A program made the translations under genes and the position numbers. Under the pieces are notes generated by a model. It had not been told where the DNA came from, searched no databases, and saw only the letters and a list, made by a program, of their open reading frames with translations. Positions 26,951 to 37,600 of a stretch of DNA of 64,000 nucleotides are shown here, in pieces (position 1 is the first letter of the stretch; every line of letters starts with the position of its first letter). Origin of the DNA: Phycisphaeraceae bacterium (GTDB taxonomy: Bacteria; Planctomycetota; Phycisphaerae; Phycisphaerales; Phycisphaeraceae); assembly GCA_029260595.1 (NCBI GenBank), contig JAJDCY010000010.1, positions 669,675-733,674 of the forward strand. The letters run 5' to 3'.

Positions 26951-26978
26951 TTTCCAGGCAGGCGAGTAATATTATAAC
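26951..26978 (+). promoter_or_regulatory. Candidate promoter for the 27256 gene
   Basis: TTTCCA (26951-26956), 16-nt spacer, TATAAC (26973-26978) in a short AT-rich island (taatattataac) inside GC-rich sequence. It would give a leader of about 270 nt. The -35 is only a partial match. Confidence 0.4.
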
Positions 26979-26984
26979 AAGTGC

Positions 26985-27255
26985 CCCGAGAGGTGGCAAA
27001 TTGCCGATTTGGACTCCACAAAGCCGTGTGTCGGCGCTAGGACTGCGAAAGGGCGTTGCAGTCGCCAGCGAAACCGCGTAACTTGTTGGATTGGCACGAC
27101 GCTGACGGGGTCAGCTTGCGGGCAATCGACCGCGGCAGCGGCCTTGGGAACCCATGGGTGGTTCCGGGCGTCGAAAGGGTTGTCGGTGGCTGGACGGATT
27201 TGAGCCACCGTGCATGTTGCATAAGACTGGGAAGTCTTGATAGGGTGCAATTCTC
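26985..27255 (+). ncRNA. Candidate structured 5' leader with five hairpins
   Basis: Between the candidate promoter and the ATG at 27256 five local stems can be drawn: GACTGC/GCAGTC (27041-27063), GCTGAC-GGG-GTCAGC (27101-27115), GGAACC/GGTTCC (27147-27165), GGTGGC/GCCACC (27185-27209) and AAGACT-GGGA-AGTCTT (27223-27238). The last lies just before the start codon and could affect ribosome access. It matches no riboswitch consensus that I can recall. May be a leader, an independent small RNA, or chance; GC-rich sequence folds easily. Confidence 0.35.
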
Positions 27256-28131
27256 ATGACTCACTCTCGTTTCAACAAGTTGTTCGGCTGGGTTTTTCTG
27301 CTCGTGGCTGGTCTGTCCGCCTCGGACGGGTTGGCCGAGTCGATCGTGATCGAGGATTTTGAGGCGTATCGTGACGGGCAGATCGTCGGCGGCAGCGCGG
27401 TGTCGCGGCCGTGGCGACGGTTCGGGGTGGCGACGACAGACAATATTGTTGCGACCAATCGCGGTGAGAAGATCCTTTCCGGGCGGCTAAGCGGGCAGTA
27501 CGGGTTGTTTTGGCCAAATACTTTCGGCTCGGCCCGGTTGGTGTTCGAGGTCCCAGCCGATCTGAGTTCGTACACGGCGGCGAGCGTGGCCGTGAAATCC
27601 ACCGTGCCGCAGACGACGACTTCGATCGTGTTAGCGGTGAGCAACGGGCCGACGACGTACCACGCGGCGGTGCCGCGGGCGGTGACGGATCAGCCTCAGG
27701 TTTTCACGTTCGATCTGCGTGAAGCGAACATGGTGTTGGTGGATGGGAATGAGCCCTACCAGATCGTGATTTCTCAGGTAGATAATATTGGGTTCACCTT
27801 CCAGAGCCGCGAAGGGCAGTACGCCGAGACGATGCTGCTTGATGACTTGACGTTGATGTGGGGCAAGCCGACCGCTGCGACGGAGCCGGCACGGCCCGTA
27901 GAGATTCCGGCCGAGAGCGAGCCGAAGGCGAAAGCTGTGCCCGAACCCGAGCCGGTGTCTGAGTCCGAGTCCGAGCCCGTGTCAGAACCAGCATCGCAAC
28001 CCGTGGCAGATCCCGAAGACGCGGCGGCAGGTGGATCGGTGATTGAAGAGGAGCCCGTGTCTGACGCGGAACCGGCACCGGAATCAGACCCGAAATCAGA
28101 CCCGAAATCAGACTCGAAGCCCGAGGGTTGA
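27256..28131 (+). CDS. Secreted protein, paralog A, with acidic Pro/Glu/Ser tail
   Basis: 291 residues. Signal peptide (LFGWVFLLVAGLSASDGLA, cut near 27). The globular domain, about 29-200, begins IVIEDFEAYRDGQIVGG and contains NIVATNRGEKILSGRLSGQYGLFWPNTFGSARL and VDNIGFTFQSREGQYAETMLLDDLTLMWG, a beta-sandwich-like pattern. The last ~90 residues are low-complexity, highly acidic and repetitive (SESESEPVSEP, DPKSDPKSD). The domain is clearly homologous to the next gene's product, which lacks the tail. No known family recognised; resembles carbohydrate-binding-like folds only in general. Probably exported and surface or periplasmic. Confidence 0.8.
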   Translation: MTHSRFNKLFGWVFLLVAGLSASDGLAESIVIEDFEAYRDGQIVGGSAVSRPWRRFGVATTDNIVATNRGEKILSGRLSGQYGLFWPNTFGSARLVFEVPADLSSYTAASVAVKSTVPQTTTSIVLAVSNGPTTYHAAVPRAVTDQPQVFTFDLREANMVLVDGNEPYQIVISQVDNIGFTFQSREGQYAETMLLDDLTLMWGKPTAATEPARPVEIPAESEPKAKAVPEPEPVSESESEPVSEPASQPVADPEDAAAGGSVIEEEPVSDAEPAPESDPKSDPKSDSKPEG

Positions 28132-28229
28132 TCGCGGAGTCGCGCCGCGTGTGCGGGCGAGCCGTATAACATGATGGAACTTGTACGTAACAGTTGTTCA
28201 CGCAAACCTAACGATGGAGGCCTAGCACC

Positions 28230-28856
28230 ATGAATGTAATCACCCCTGGAAAACTGATGTTGACCGCGGCGTTGGCGCTTTCGGTTACCTCGGCCGCGAT
28301 GGCCGGGAAGATGATCGACAACTTTGAGTCCTACAAGGGCGGGCAGGTCATCGGCAAGACCTACAACTCGATGCCCTGGTGCCGCTTCGGTGCGGCGACG
28401 AACGACAACGTGCTCGCGACCGATCGCAGCACGAAGGTGATCGAGGGCCGGCTGAGCGCGCAGTACGGGGTGTTCTGGCCGAACACTTTTGGCGCGGTGC
28501 GTTACGGGTATGACCGGCCGACCGACCTGAGCGCGCACAGCCTGGTGGCGGTGAAGATGAAGTCGGACAACTCGGCGACGAAGACGCGTGTCAAGTTCGC
28601 GATCACCAACGGGCAGACGACCTACGCGTCGCGCAGTTTCAAGACGCTGACCGACAAGGTGCAGACGTTGGTGTTCGAGGTAGGCGCCGGCGAGTTGGAG
28701 CTGATCGATGGCGCGGACAGCTACGAGACGGTCATCAAGACCGCGATGAGCCTTGGCTTTAACTTCCAGAGCCCCGAGGGTCAGTACATCGAGACGATCA
28801 TGTTCGACGACCTGATGTTCGCTACCGAAGAAGACGTGGCCGGCTCGGCTGAGTAA
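28230..28856 (+). CDS. Secreted protein, paralog B
   Basis: 208 residues, signal peptide with AMA cleavage site near residue 25. The mature domain MIDNFESYKGGQVIG ... NVLATDRSTKVIEGRLSAQYGVFWPNTFGAVRYGY ... SLGFNFQSPEGQYIETIMFDDLMF aligns throughout with paralog A (shared FE.Y..GQ.IG, GRLS.QYG.FWPNTFG, F.FQS.EGQY.ET...DDL). Start supported by GGAGG about 9 nt upstream. The gene sits 98 bp after paralog A, so it is a tandem duplication, followed by a strong terminator. Function unknown; no enzymatic motif seen. Confidence 0.82.
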   Translation: MNVITPGKLMLTAALALSVTSAAMAGKMIDNFESYKGGQVIGKTYNSMPWCRFGAATNDNVLATDRSTKVIEGRLSAQYGVFWPNTFGAVRYGYDRPTDLSAHSLVAVKMKSDNSATKTRVKFAITNGQTTYASRSFKTLTDKVQTLVFEVGAGELELIDGADSYETVIKTAMSLGFNFQSPEGQYIETIMFDDLMFATEEDVAGSAE

Positions 28857-28910
28857 TGAGTTTTACGGGTCGCGTTCGGGCGGCTCGAGACGGAATTGAA
28901 TTGACGAAAT

Positions 28911-28970
28911 GCGGCTTGATCCCTGGGTGAGGCGGACCGCACCGCCTCGCACGGGGGTTGAGCCGCTTTT
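28911..28970 (+). terminator. Branched Rho-independent terminator after paralog B
   Basis: Outer stem GCGGCT (28911-28916) with AGCCGC (28961-28966) closes an inner 7-bp hairpin GAGGCGG/CCGCCTC (28929-28948), and TTTT follows immediately (28967-28970, then CATTT). This would end the paralog A/B transcript and separates it from the protease fusion gene. It falls in the 302-bp gap before 29159, which otherwise holds no gene. Confidence 0.7.
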
Positions 28971-29158
28971 CATTTGATGGCCCAACGCGGATCGGATGCG
29001 TTGTGGCGACTGGTTGGGCGGGCGGTCGATATTTGCTCAAACCCTGGGCAACGCGAAAGATTGCGTACTAAGATGTAGGCGAATTAATGGGTTGTCGATG
29101 CTTGGCTCGGGCGAGGGCTTGGTAAGCGCTCGGGTGTGGTGCGTCAGACGGAGGCAGG

Positions 29159-31339
29159 ATGGATCGGCCAACATTTAGCCAGTCGTGGAGCCGGGTGAGC
29201 CGGCTGTCACCGACGCTCCGCCCGCAGGTGCAGATCACGCGGCAGCTTTATCGCGGTCAGCCTTGGCACGTGGTTCACGACCCGGTCAACAACAACTTCT
29301 TCAGGCTGAACCCGGTGGCCTACCACCTGGTCGGTTTGCTGGACGGTAAACGGACGGTGGACGAGGTCTGGCGGATGACGCTGGACCGGTTCGGCGACGC
29401 TGCGCCGACGCAGCACGAAGTGATCGGGCTGCTATCGCAACTGAACTCGTCGAACCTGTTGCGCGTGGACCTGCCGCCGGACGCCGAGCCGCTGTTGCGT
29501 CGTCGCCAGAAGCGCAAGCTCAAGCACTGGGGCGGTCAGGCGATGAGCATCCTGTTTCTGCGCTTTCCGGTGTTCAACCCGGACCGGATGCTCACATGGC
29601 TGTCGCCGCTGGCCCGCCCGTTATTGTCCAAGTGGGGGTTGATGGCGTGGGTGGCGTGGCTGGCTTTTGTCACGTGGCGATTCCTGCCCGAGTTTGGGCG
29701 ATTCCTCAGCGATACACACAGCGTGCTCGCACCCAAAAACTGGGGCTGGATGATCGTGCTGTTCATCGTGACCAAGATCATCCATGAGATGGGCCACGGG
29801 CTGATGTGTAAACGGTTCGGCGGGTTGGTGCCCGAAGTCGGGATCATGCTGCTGGTGATGTTCCCCGTCCCGTATGTGGACGCGACGAGCAGTTGGAGCT
29901 TTTCGGACAAATGGCGCCGGCTGCTGGTCGGTGCGGCCGGGATGATCTTTGAACTGGCGATCGCCGGCGTCGCGATCCTGATCTGGCTGGGGGCCGAGCC
30001 GGACAGTTTGTCGCGGCAGCTTTCTTACAACGTGGTGTTTCTCGCATCGATCACGACGATCTTGTTCAACGCCAACCCGCTGCTGCGGTTCGACGGTTAC
30101 TACATGCTCAGCGATGTGCTTGAGATCCCGAACATGTACAACCGCGCGCAGAAGCACATGCAGTGGTTGATCCAGCGGTATGCGTTTGGGCTGACCAACG
30201 CACAGCCGGTGAGCAGCCGGCAGGGGGAGAAGTCGTTGCTGCTGGGGTACGGGATCGCGGCGTTGATCTACCGGGTGATCATCCTGACCGGGATCGTGCT
30301 GTTCGTTGCGGGCAAGTGGTTCACACTGGGGTTGATGTTCGCGGGGTGGTCGATTTTTGCCTGGGGCGTCGTACCGCTGGTGAAGTTCATCCACTGGCTG
30401 GGCACGAGCCCGGCGCTGCACGAGCATCGGGGGCGCGCGGTCACGGTTACGCTCGTGTTTACGATCGTGACACTCGGCGGTATCGGGCTCATCCCTGTCC
30501 GCGATCACCGCAGAGCGGTCGGTGTGGTCGAGAGCGCGACACGCGCCGAGATTGCGATCCAGACCGACGGGCTGATCCGCGAGGTATTGGTCGAAGCCGG
30601 GCAGACCGTCGAAGCCGGGCAGGTGATCCTGCGCGCCGAGAACCCGGACATGGAGGCCCGGCTGCGCGAGCTGCGGGCCGAGCTGCGCAAGTGGCGGCTG
30701 ACCGAGCGCGCCGCGATCGCCGGCGAGGCGGTTGATTTGCAAAAGGCGGTCGCGCAGATCGAAGCTTATGAGAAGGAACTGACTGAGGTCGAGGACCGCC
30801 TAAGCCGACTCGTGCTCAAGAGCCCGCAAGCCGGGACGGTGGTGGGGGGGGTGATGCGGCAGTTGGAAGGCCGGTTCCTGCGACGCGGTGAGGTCGTGGC
30901 GCGCGTGGTGCGGCTGGATGATCTTCGGGTGACCGCGCTGGTCGATCAGGCCGAGAACGTCGCGCTGTTTGATCAAGCGAACCCGATTGAAGACGTGGAA
31001 CTGCGGCTGACGGGGCGGCTATCCGAGGCGCTGCCTAGCCGGTTGCTCGCATCGCCGTTCCCGTCCGGGCGGCAGCAGCTACCGCACCTGTCGCTCGGCT
31101 ACGCGGCGGGCGGAGATATCGCGACCAGCCCGGATGACCCACAGGGGCGTACCACGATGCACCCTCAGTTCGAGCTGTGGCTGAAACTGCCGCCGTCGGC
31201 ACTGGGATCGATGCATTGGCCGACGGCTTACCCGGGCCAGCGGGTGTATGTTCGGTTCACCCTCGAGCGCCGCCAGCCGTTGCTCCAGCAGTGGATCCAC
31301 AGTCTCCACCAGTTGTTACGCCGCCGTCTCTCGGTCTAA
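29159..31339 (+). CDS. PqqD-like / site-2 protease (M50) / HlyD-adaptor fusion membrane protein
   Basis: 726 residues, three parts. (a) About 20-105: winged-helix PqqD-like domain (YHLVGLLDGKRTVDEVWRMTLDRFG), the fold used as a RiPP leader-recognition element. (b) About 150-445: polytopic M50 metalloprotease with HEMGH (209-213; His209, Glu210, His213) and the second motif NPLLRFDGYYMLSD (306-319) giving the third ligand Asp. (c) About 450-726: HlyD/biotinyl-lipoyl adaptor with IQTDGLIREVLVEAGQTVEAGQVILRAENP, a coiled coil (about 498-550), SPQAGTVVGG and a beta-barrel-like end. Such proteins are annotated as putative peptide zinc metalloproteases. GGAGG precedes the ATG. The giant-protein gene is next, 359 bp downstream. 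No ABC transporter or TolC gene is in the window. Domains are clear; substrate unknown. Confidence 0.88.
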   Translation: MDRPTFSQSWSRVSRLSPTLRPQVQITRQLYRGQPWHVVHDPVNNNFFRLNPVAYHLVGLLDGKRTVDEVWRMTLDRFGDAAPTQHEVIGLLSQLNSSNLLRVDLPPDAEPLLRRRQKRKLKHWGGQAMSILFLRFPVFNPDRMLTWLSPLARPLLSKWGLMAWVAWLAFVTWRFLPEFGRFLSDTHSVLAPKNWGWMIVLFIVTKIIHEMGHGLMCKRFGGLVPEVGIMLLVMFPVPYVDATSSWSFSDKWRRLLVGAAGMIFELAIAGVAILIWLGAEPDSLSRQLSYNVVFLASITTILFNANPLLRFDGYYMLSDVLEIPNMYNRAQKHMQWLIQRYAFGLTNAQPVSSRQGEKSLLLGYGIAALIYRVIILTGIVLFVAGKWFTLGLMFAGWSIFAWGVVPLVKFIHWLGTSPALHEHRGRAVTVTLVFTIVTLGGIGLIPVRDHRRAVGVVESATRAEIAIQTDGLIREVLVEAGQTVEAGQVILRAENPDMEARLRELRAELRKWRLTERAAIAGEAVDLQKAVAQIEAYEKELTEVEDRLSRLVLKSPQAGTVVGGVMRQLEGRFLRRGEVVARVVRLDDLRVTALVDQAENVALFDQANPIEDVELRLTGRLSEALPSRLLASPFPSGRQQLPHLSLGYAAGGDIATSPDDPQGRTTMHPQFELWLKLPPSALGSMHWPTAYPGQRVYVRFTLERRQPLLQQWIHSLHQLLRRRLSV

Positions 31340-31698
31340 ATCCGGTCGATCCCCAGCCGTCACCCCCTCGAAATCCCAGGTGATCATTTGATCGGCTTGA
31401 TAATTTGGGCGGTTGGCACGGGGGTTACCCACGGTCGGGCGAAAATCTCCGTATCCTGCTTTTATAACGAAAAATGGGCTCCAAACGCTTGTGGTGGCTG
31501 CGGTGTTGCTGGTACAATGCGATTCTTGGCGTCGGGTTCATTTACTGGGAGGTGGGCGGAAAGTGTCACCTTATCAGTGTTCCCAATCCAACAAGCACAG
31601 TGGGGAGCGCGGGCTCTGCACGCTGGTTACGCTTGTTGTGAGGGGCAATAGCCCGACCTGCCACCAGCCTGGATTCCTTCCATAGGAGAGCGATCGCT
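31340..31698. other. Leader region of the giant gene
   Basis: 359 bp without a supported gene. It holds a candidate promoter (31489-31518) and an AT-rich patch (tttataacgaaaaat, from 31460). AGGAGA (31685-31690) is the ribosome site of the giant gene. Small open frames here have no ribosome site. Confidence 0.5.
31489..31518 (+). promoter_or_regulatory. Candidate promoter of the giant gene
   Basis: TTGTGG (31489-31494), 18-nt spacer, TACAAT (31513-31518). This implies a leader of about 175 nt. A second possible -10, TATAAC, lies near 31463-31468. Since no terminator follows the protease gene, read-through from 29159 is also possible. Confidence 0.4.
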
Positions 31699-34600
31699 AT
31701 GTCTCAAGCCTCCCTAGCCTACGAGCGTTGCCGCCAGTTTTTGTTTAAGCGTGCCGAGCGGATGGCGACGTTCCGTGCGCGGCGCAAGCAGCAGCGCGAT
31801 CGCGTCGGCGAACTATGGACCGGGCTCGAACCGATGGAAGGGCGGATCATGCTCGCGGCTGTGTCGTGGGACGGTGGGGGGACAACCAACAACTGGTCCG
31901 ACGCGGCGAACTGGTCGAACAACCTCGTGCCGGGTAAGAACGACAACGTGCAGATCAACCCGTTCGAGACGTCGTTTGTCGAGGTGATCGAGAACGATAC
32001 GGCTGGGTTCAGCGTGCAGAACGCGATGACCTGGGAGCAGGATCAGCCGGCCGGCGGTGCTCGCGAGGAGGTCGCCGGCAGCGGGGCGAACTCGGTGTTG
32101 TGGCAGTTTACGTTGCCCAAGGCCGGGAGGTACCGCGTGTCGGTGTCGTTCGAGGATCAGGCCGATCGGGTCACGGACGCCCAGTACATCGTCCGCAACG
32201 GGGCAGGGATCGCGGCACCGGAGATCGTCCCGATCGGTCAGGTCGCGACGCCGCGGATCAACCAGGAGCTTACCGCCGACGACCGCCAGGACCTGTTGGA
32301 CCCGGACGACATCGAGTCGGGGCTGATCCGGTGGGAGGACCTTGGCGAGTTCGTGACGACCGGGACCGCCCTGACGGTGCAGTTGACCGATGATTCCGCG
32401 GACGCCGGCGAGTTCATCAGCGCGGCGAATGTCCGGGTCGAACTGATAAAGACCGAGCAGGTAGTGGTCAACAGCGACGTCGGCCGGATCCGCAGCCTCA
32501 AGGCGTTTGCTCCGGTCGTGATCGACTCGGGCGGTGAGCTTGAGGTGACAAACCTGAACAGCTTCGGCAAGGGGGCGTTCTTCACAGACACACTGACGAT
32601 AAACGGAGGGACGCTCGATGCACTGTTCGTCGGTGTGGAGGTCAGCGACGAAACCAACCCGACCTCGTTCAACCTCAACGGTGGCGACATCATCGGTAAT
32701 GTTTCCGTTCACGGCACATTCTCCAGCCACGCGACCGTAACGATCGGTGATGCCTACACCGACACGGGGTTCCCGGACCAGATCACATTCCGCGGCGGGT
32801 TCAGCACGCTTGTCGGCGACGTCAAGGCGAATCAGACGGTCATCGTCCAGGCGCAGGACAACGTCGGCGTCGGGCTCGTCAATGCTGAACTGTTCCTGCG
32901 ACCCGGATTCGAGAACGACGGGACGGTCCGCTTGACCTCAACCGCCGACAAGGCCGCGACGCTGAACATGGGTGTCAACGACATTGTCAACCGCGGCACG
33001 ATCGAGGCGTTGGCGGGTGCGGGCGGCGACCGGCAGGTGATCGGGACCGGGACGGTGACCAACGAGGGCCTGATCTCGGCGGGCGCCGGCGAGGTGTTCA
33101 AGATCGAGGGGATCAACTTTGGGACGCCCGAGATGCCTGATTGGACGCCGATCACGTTCGCTCCCCAGGGCGGGACGCAGACGGGCGACGTGATCCTCAA
33201 CCATGCGCTGGTTGATCTAAGCGGCGTCGCGGCGATGGACCCGGTGTCGGAAATCATCCTCGTCGGGTCGGACAACGCGCTGGCGCCGGGCACCGCTACG
33301 ATCCCGGCCGAGGTCACGCTGCGCATCCTGGGGACCGAGTTGCCGCCGACAGGCATGGAGAACCCCCCGCTGGGCGATCCGGGCCCCGACGCGTTCTCGC
33401 ACGCTCTGTTTGAACTCACCGAAGCCGTCACGACCAACCTCGGCACGATCATCCTGGACTCACGCGACCTCGACGACGCGCAGAACGTCACCGGGTTGAT
33501 CGGCAGCTCGACGCTGACGTTCGGCGATGACGGGATGGATCAGCGCCAACTCATCAACGGGGCGACCGGGCTGATCCAGGTGTTGACCGGCGACGGCGGC
33601 GCGCGCGAGCTGCGCGGGACCGGCACGTTCACCAATCAGGGCACGCTGACGGTTGAGAACACAACCTACATGACGATCTCGGGTGTGAACCAGGGCACAG
33701 CCGACTCGCCGAACTGGGCGCGCATCACGTACGACGTCGACGGTGGGACGATCCAGAGCCCGGCATACCTGATCCACTCGATGTTCACCGTAACGTCCGC
33801 GCCGGCGATGGCGTCCGAGGTGCGATTCGCCGGGTCGGACAACCAGGTCATCGGGACCAACATCCCGGCCGACCTGACGCTGATCGTCCAGGGCGCCGAG
33901 ATCCCACCGGCGATCGACTTTAGGCCGACCGAGTTCGACCCGATGACCGGAGCCCCGATCTCAAAGGTAACTCAGTACGCCGGGTTGGGTGATACGCAAA
34001 ACACCGATACCGATGGCAATCCAATACCCGTCTTCGATCACGCGGACGGTGGGCGGACGCTCGAGATCACCGGTGACGCCTGGCAGAAATTCGCGTTTGA
34101 TGCACCGGTGACGGTCTCGGCTGACACGATCCTGGAATTCGACTTCTTTAGCGCGACCCAGGGCGAGGTCCACGGGATCGGGTTTGATAACAATGACATC
34201 ATCGACGACGCCGGGACGCATTCGTTCCTGCTGTATGGGACCGGCACCGGCGTGCCGCCGTTGGTCAGCCCGAATACCGATTTCCACGACTACGACGACG
34301 CGATGGAAGCGCCTAGCGCAAAACGCTACACGATCCCCATCGGGACATTCTTCACCGGTGACTTCGACTTCCTGACGTTCTTTAGCGGCGACTCGGTCAG
34401 CGACGCGGCCCAGAGCGGTTTCTCCAACGTCCGGATTTTTGATCCAGACGACCCGATCTCCGGGCCCGATGCGCTCTCGCACGCGACATTGGAATTCACA
34501 CAAGAGGTGACGACGCTGGATGGGACGATTGTGCTCAGGTCGGAGGATATCGATGACAGCCAGTTGCTAACGTCGACACAGACTGCCGGCTTGCTCCTGG

Positions 34601-37600
34601 GCACGAACCAATTGATCGTTGAGCCAACCGGGGTGATTCAGGTCGATGGGGGCATCTCGACGCGTGAGATCCGCGGGACCGAGTCCGGCGGGGACCACGG
34701 GCGGCTGACCAACCGCGGCACGATCAACATCGACCTCGGCACCTTCCTGACGATCAGCGGGACGAATGAGGGGACTCGCGATAACCCCGACTGGCGGCAG
34801 GTCGAGTACGAAGTCGATGGCGGTCAGATTGTCGAGAACTCAGGGCGGGGTTACCTGATCCATACCCGGGTCATTGAGACCAGCGCACCGTCACCGACGG
34901 ACCTGCGGCTGGCCGGATTCAACACCACGCTGGTCGGCGACAACCTGCCCAACGTCAACCTGATCGTTGACGGTCGGCCGAGCACTGACTTCGACGTGGA
35001 TGCGTTCTCCAACGCCGTGCTGATGCTCGAAGCGGGGCAGACCCAGACCAACCAGGGCACGATCACGCTGACCTCGTCCGGGACATTCAACGTCGCCAGC
35101 TCGAACCTTGATCTAAACGGCGGGACGCTGATCAACGAGGGCACGATCGATGCGCTCGAGGGTGCCGGCGCGGACCGCTTCATCAAGAACGGTGCGTTCC
35201 AGAACGCAGCTACCGGCATACTGAATATCGAAACTAATCTTGAGTTCGTCTTCGACACCGCGTTGGCTGACGACGACAATCCGCTGGCGTTCCAGGCCGA
35301 GGGATTGAGCTCGTCAGACATCATCAACCTCGATCCCGACACCCGCTGGTTGACCGAGCTCGTTAGCGGGGCGTTCGGTCAGTCCGGTTCGGTGTTCAAG
35401 GCTTCAGGCACCGTGCCGGCAGACCCACAGACAACGAATGTCCTCAGCTACATGGTGGACTTCGATACAGCGGGTACCTACACGCTCTACTACCGTGGGC
35501 GCGGGTTCGCCGGTGATCAGACTAACTTTCTAACGCCCACCGATTTCGGCGTTAATCCGACCGCATCAACCCCGACCACGACCGACGGCGGGGCGTTGGA
35601 TTGGGGCACGGCCGCCAACACGTTTACGGTGGTTACGCCGGGCGTTCACGAGCTGCGGATCGGGATGGAAGACCCCAATGTGGAGTTGGATGCGTTCTTC
35701 TTCAGCACCGACGATATGCTGTCGGATGCGGCATTAGACGCGAACTTTGGAACCGGTTTCGGGACATCCGCTCACACCAACGCCGGGACGATCCACCTGC
35801 ACGGTGATCCGGACGCCGGGGCGGGCGAGACGGCGATTGATTTCACCGGGATCGCGCTCAGCGCCTACACCCCGCCGGTGGTGGACAACACGGGCATCCC
35901 AGCCGAGGAACAGTACACCCCCGCGCCCGACGATGATGACACGGTGATGGTTAGCGGGACGTCTTTGACTTTTGCCAGCACGGACGGGTGGCTCAAGGCC
36001 GACATCCCGAATTTTGACTTGACTCTTAATACAATCCTGGAGTTCGACTTCACCAGCACCGGCCCGGAGGGGGCGATCCACGGGATTGGCTTCGATGACG
36101 ATGGCGCCTTCGACAATAACCCGGGCATCAACTTTGGCGAGGGTTTCCAGATCTTCGGGACCAACCGCGAAGACCAGGTCCGCGCAAGCCGCTTCTTTAA
36201 TGATTACGACAACAAGGCCGAGTTTCCCGATCTCGGGACCACGAAGACCTACGTCGTACCCATTGGTCAGTTCCTCACCGGTGTCTTTGATTCCGAAGTC
36301 GATTTCCTGACCTTCATGCACACGGCCGACAGCGGCACGGTCACCTTCGACAATATCAAGATCTACGAAGGCCCGCCGACGCTCGGGCTTCGCGGTGGGT
36401 CGTTCACCAACCAGACCGGCGGTGAGGTCATCGGCAACGGGTCGGTGCGGCTGACCGGTGAGACGATCGAGTTCGACAACACCGGCGGGACGGTCAGCCC
36501 CGGTGATCCGGGTGCGGCCGGGCGGCTGGTGATCCGCGGAACCCTCAACCAGACGGGGACCGGGCAGGTCGACATCGACCTGGGTTCGAATGTTGCGGGC
36601 TCCGGGTACGACCAACTGTTGATCATCGGCGAGGCCAACCTGACGGCCGGGACGAACGTCAATGTCTCGCAGATCAACAGCTTCACGCCCCAGGCCAACG
36701 ACGTTTTCGAGGTGATGAAGTTTGACTCGAGCTCCGGCAATGAGCCGACGGTCGTGATCCCCGCGGAATTCCCGACCCTGGTCGACTCCTACCGCCACTT
36801 CGACCACGACCTGCTGCTGGCCAGCTCCGCGATCAGCGAGCCCGGCGGGGAGGACCCGGGCTTATGGGACGGTGGCGGCGACGGGTTTACCTGGGATGAC
36901 CCGCTCAACTGGACCACGGACACCCTGCCCACGCCGGATGACGATGTCCAACTCAACCCAATCCCCACAGATACCAACAACACGGTGATCGAAGCCGGCG
37001 ACGCGGGGTACTCGGACACGATGGGCTGGGCGGCTCCAGTCGATGGGGCCACGAGCGTGACCGCGGGTGATGGCAGCGAGGTCGCAACCTGGACCTTCAC
37101 CGGGTTGACGGCGGGGCTGTACCAGGTCTCCGCCACCTGGCTTGCCAACGCGACCAACGCCACCGACACCCCGTTTAGCATCTTCGACGGGGGCACCCTG
37201 CTAGCCACGATCGACATCAACCAGGAGTCAGCCCCGGCTGATTTCTCGACCAACGACGCCGGGGACATCCTCCCCGTTGGCGACCCAGGCGTCACGCTGA
37301 CTTGGGAAACCCTCGGCCTGTTCAATGTTACTGGGACGACATTAACGGTTGAGCTTTCGGATGATTCGGCTGATGTGGGCCAATTGTTAATCGCTGCGGG
37401 GATCCACCTGGCCGAAGTCCCGACGATCGTGATCGACGCGACCCCGCCCGCCGGTGACGAGGGCAGGACGATCCACAGCCTCAAGGCATTCCGCCCGATC
37501 CTGATTAACGGGGGGACACTGACGGTCACCGACGGCGCAGTCTTTGGCGGGTTGGATGTCGGCGCCGTGTTCAGCCAGTCGTTGACGATCGACAACGGCG

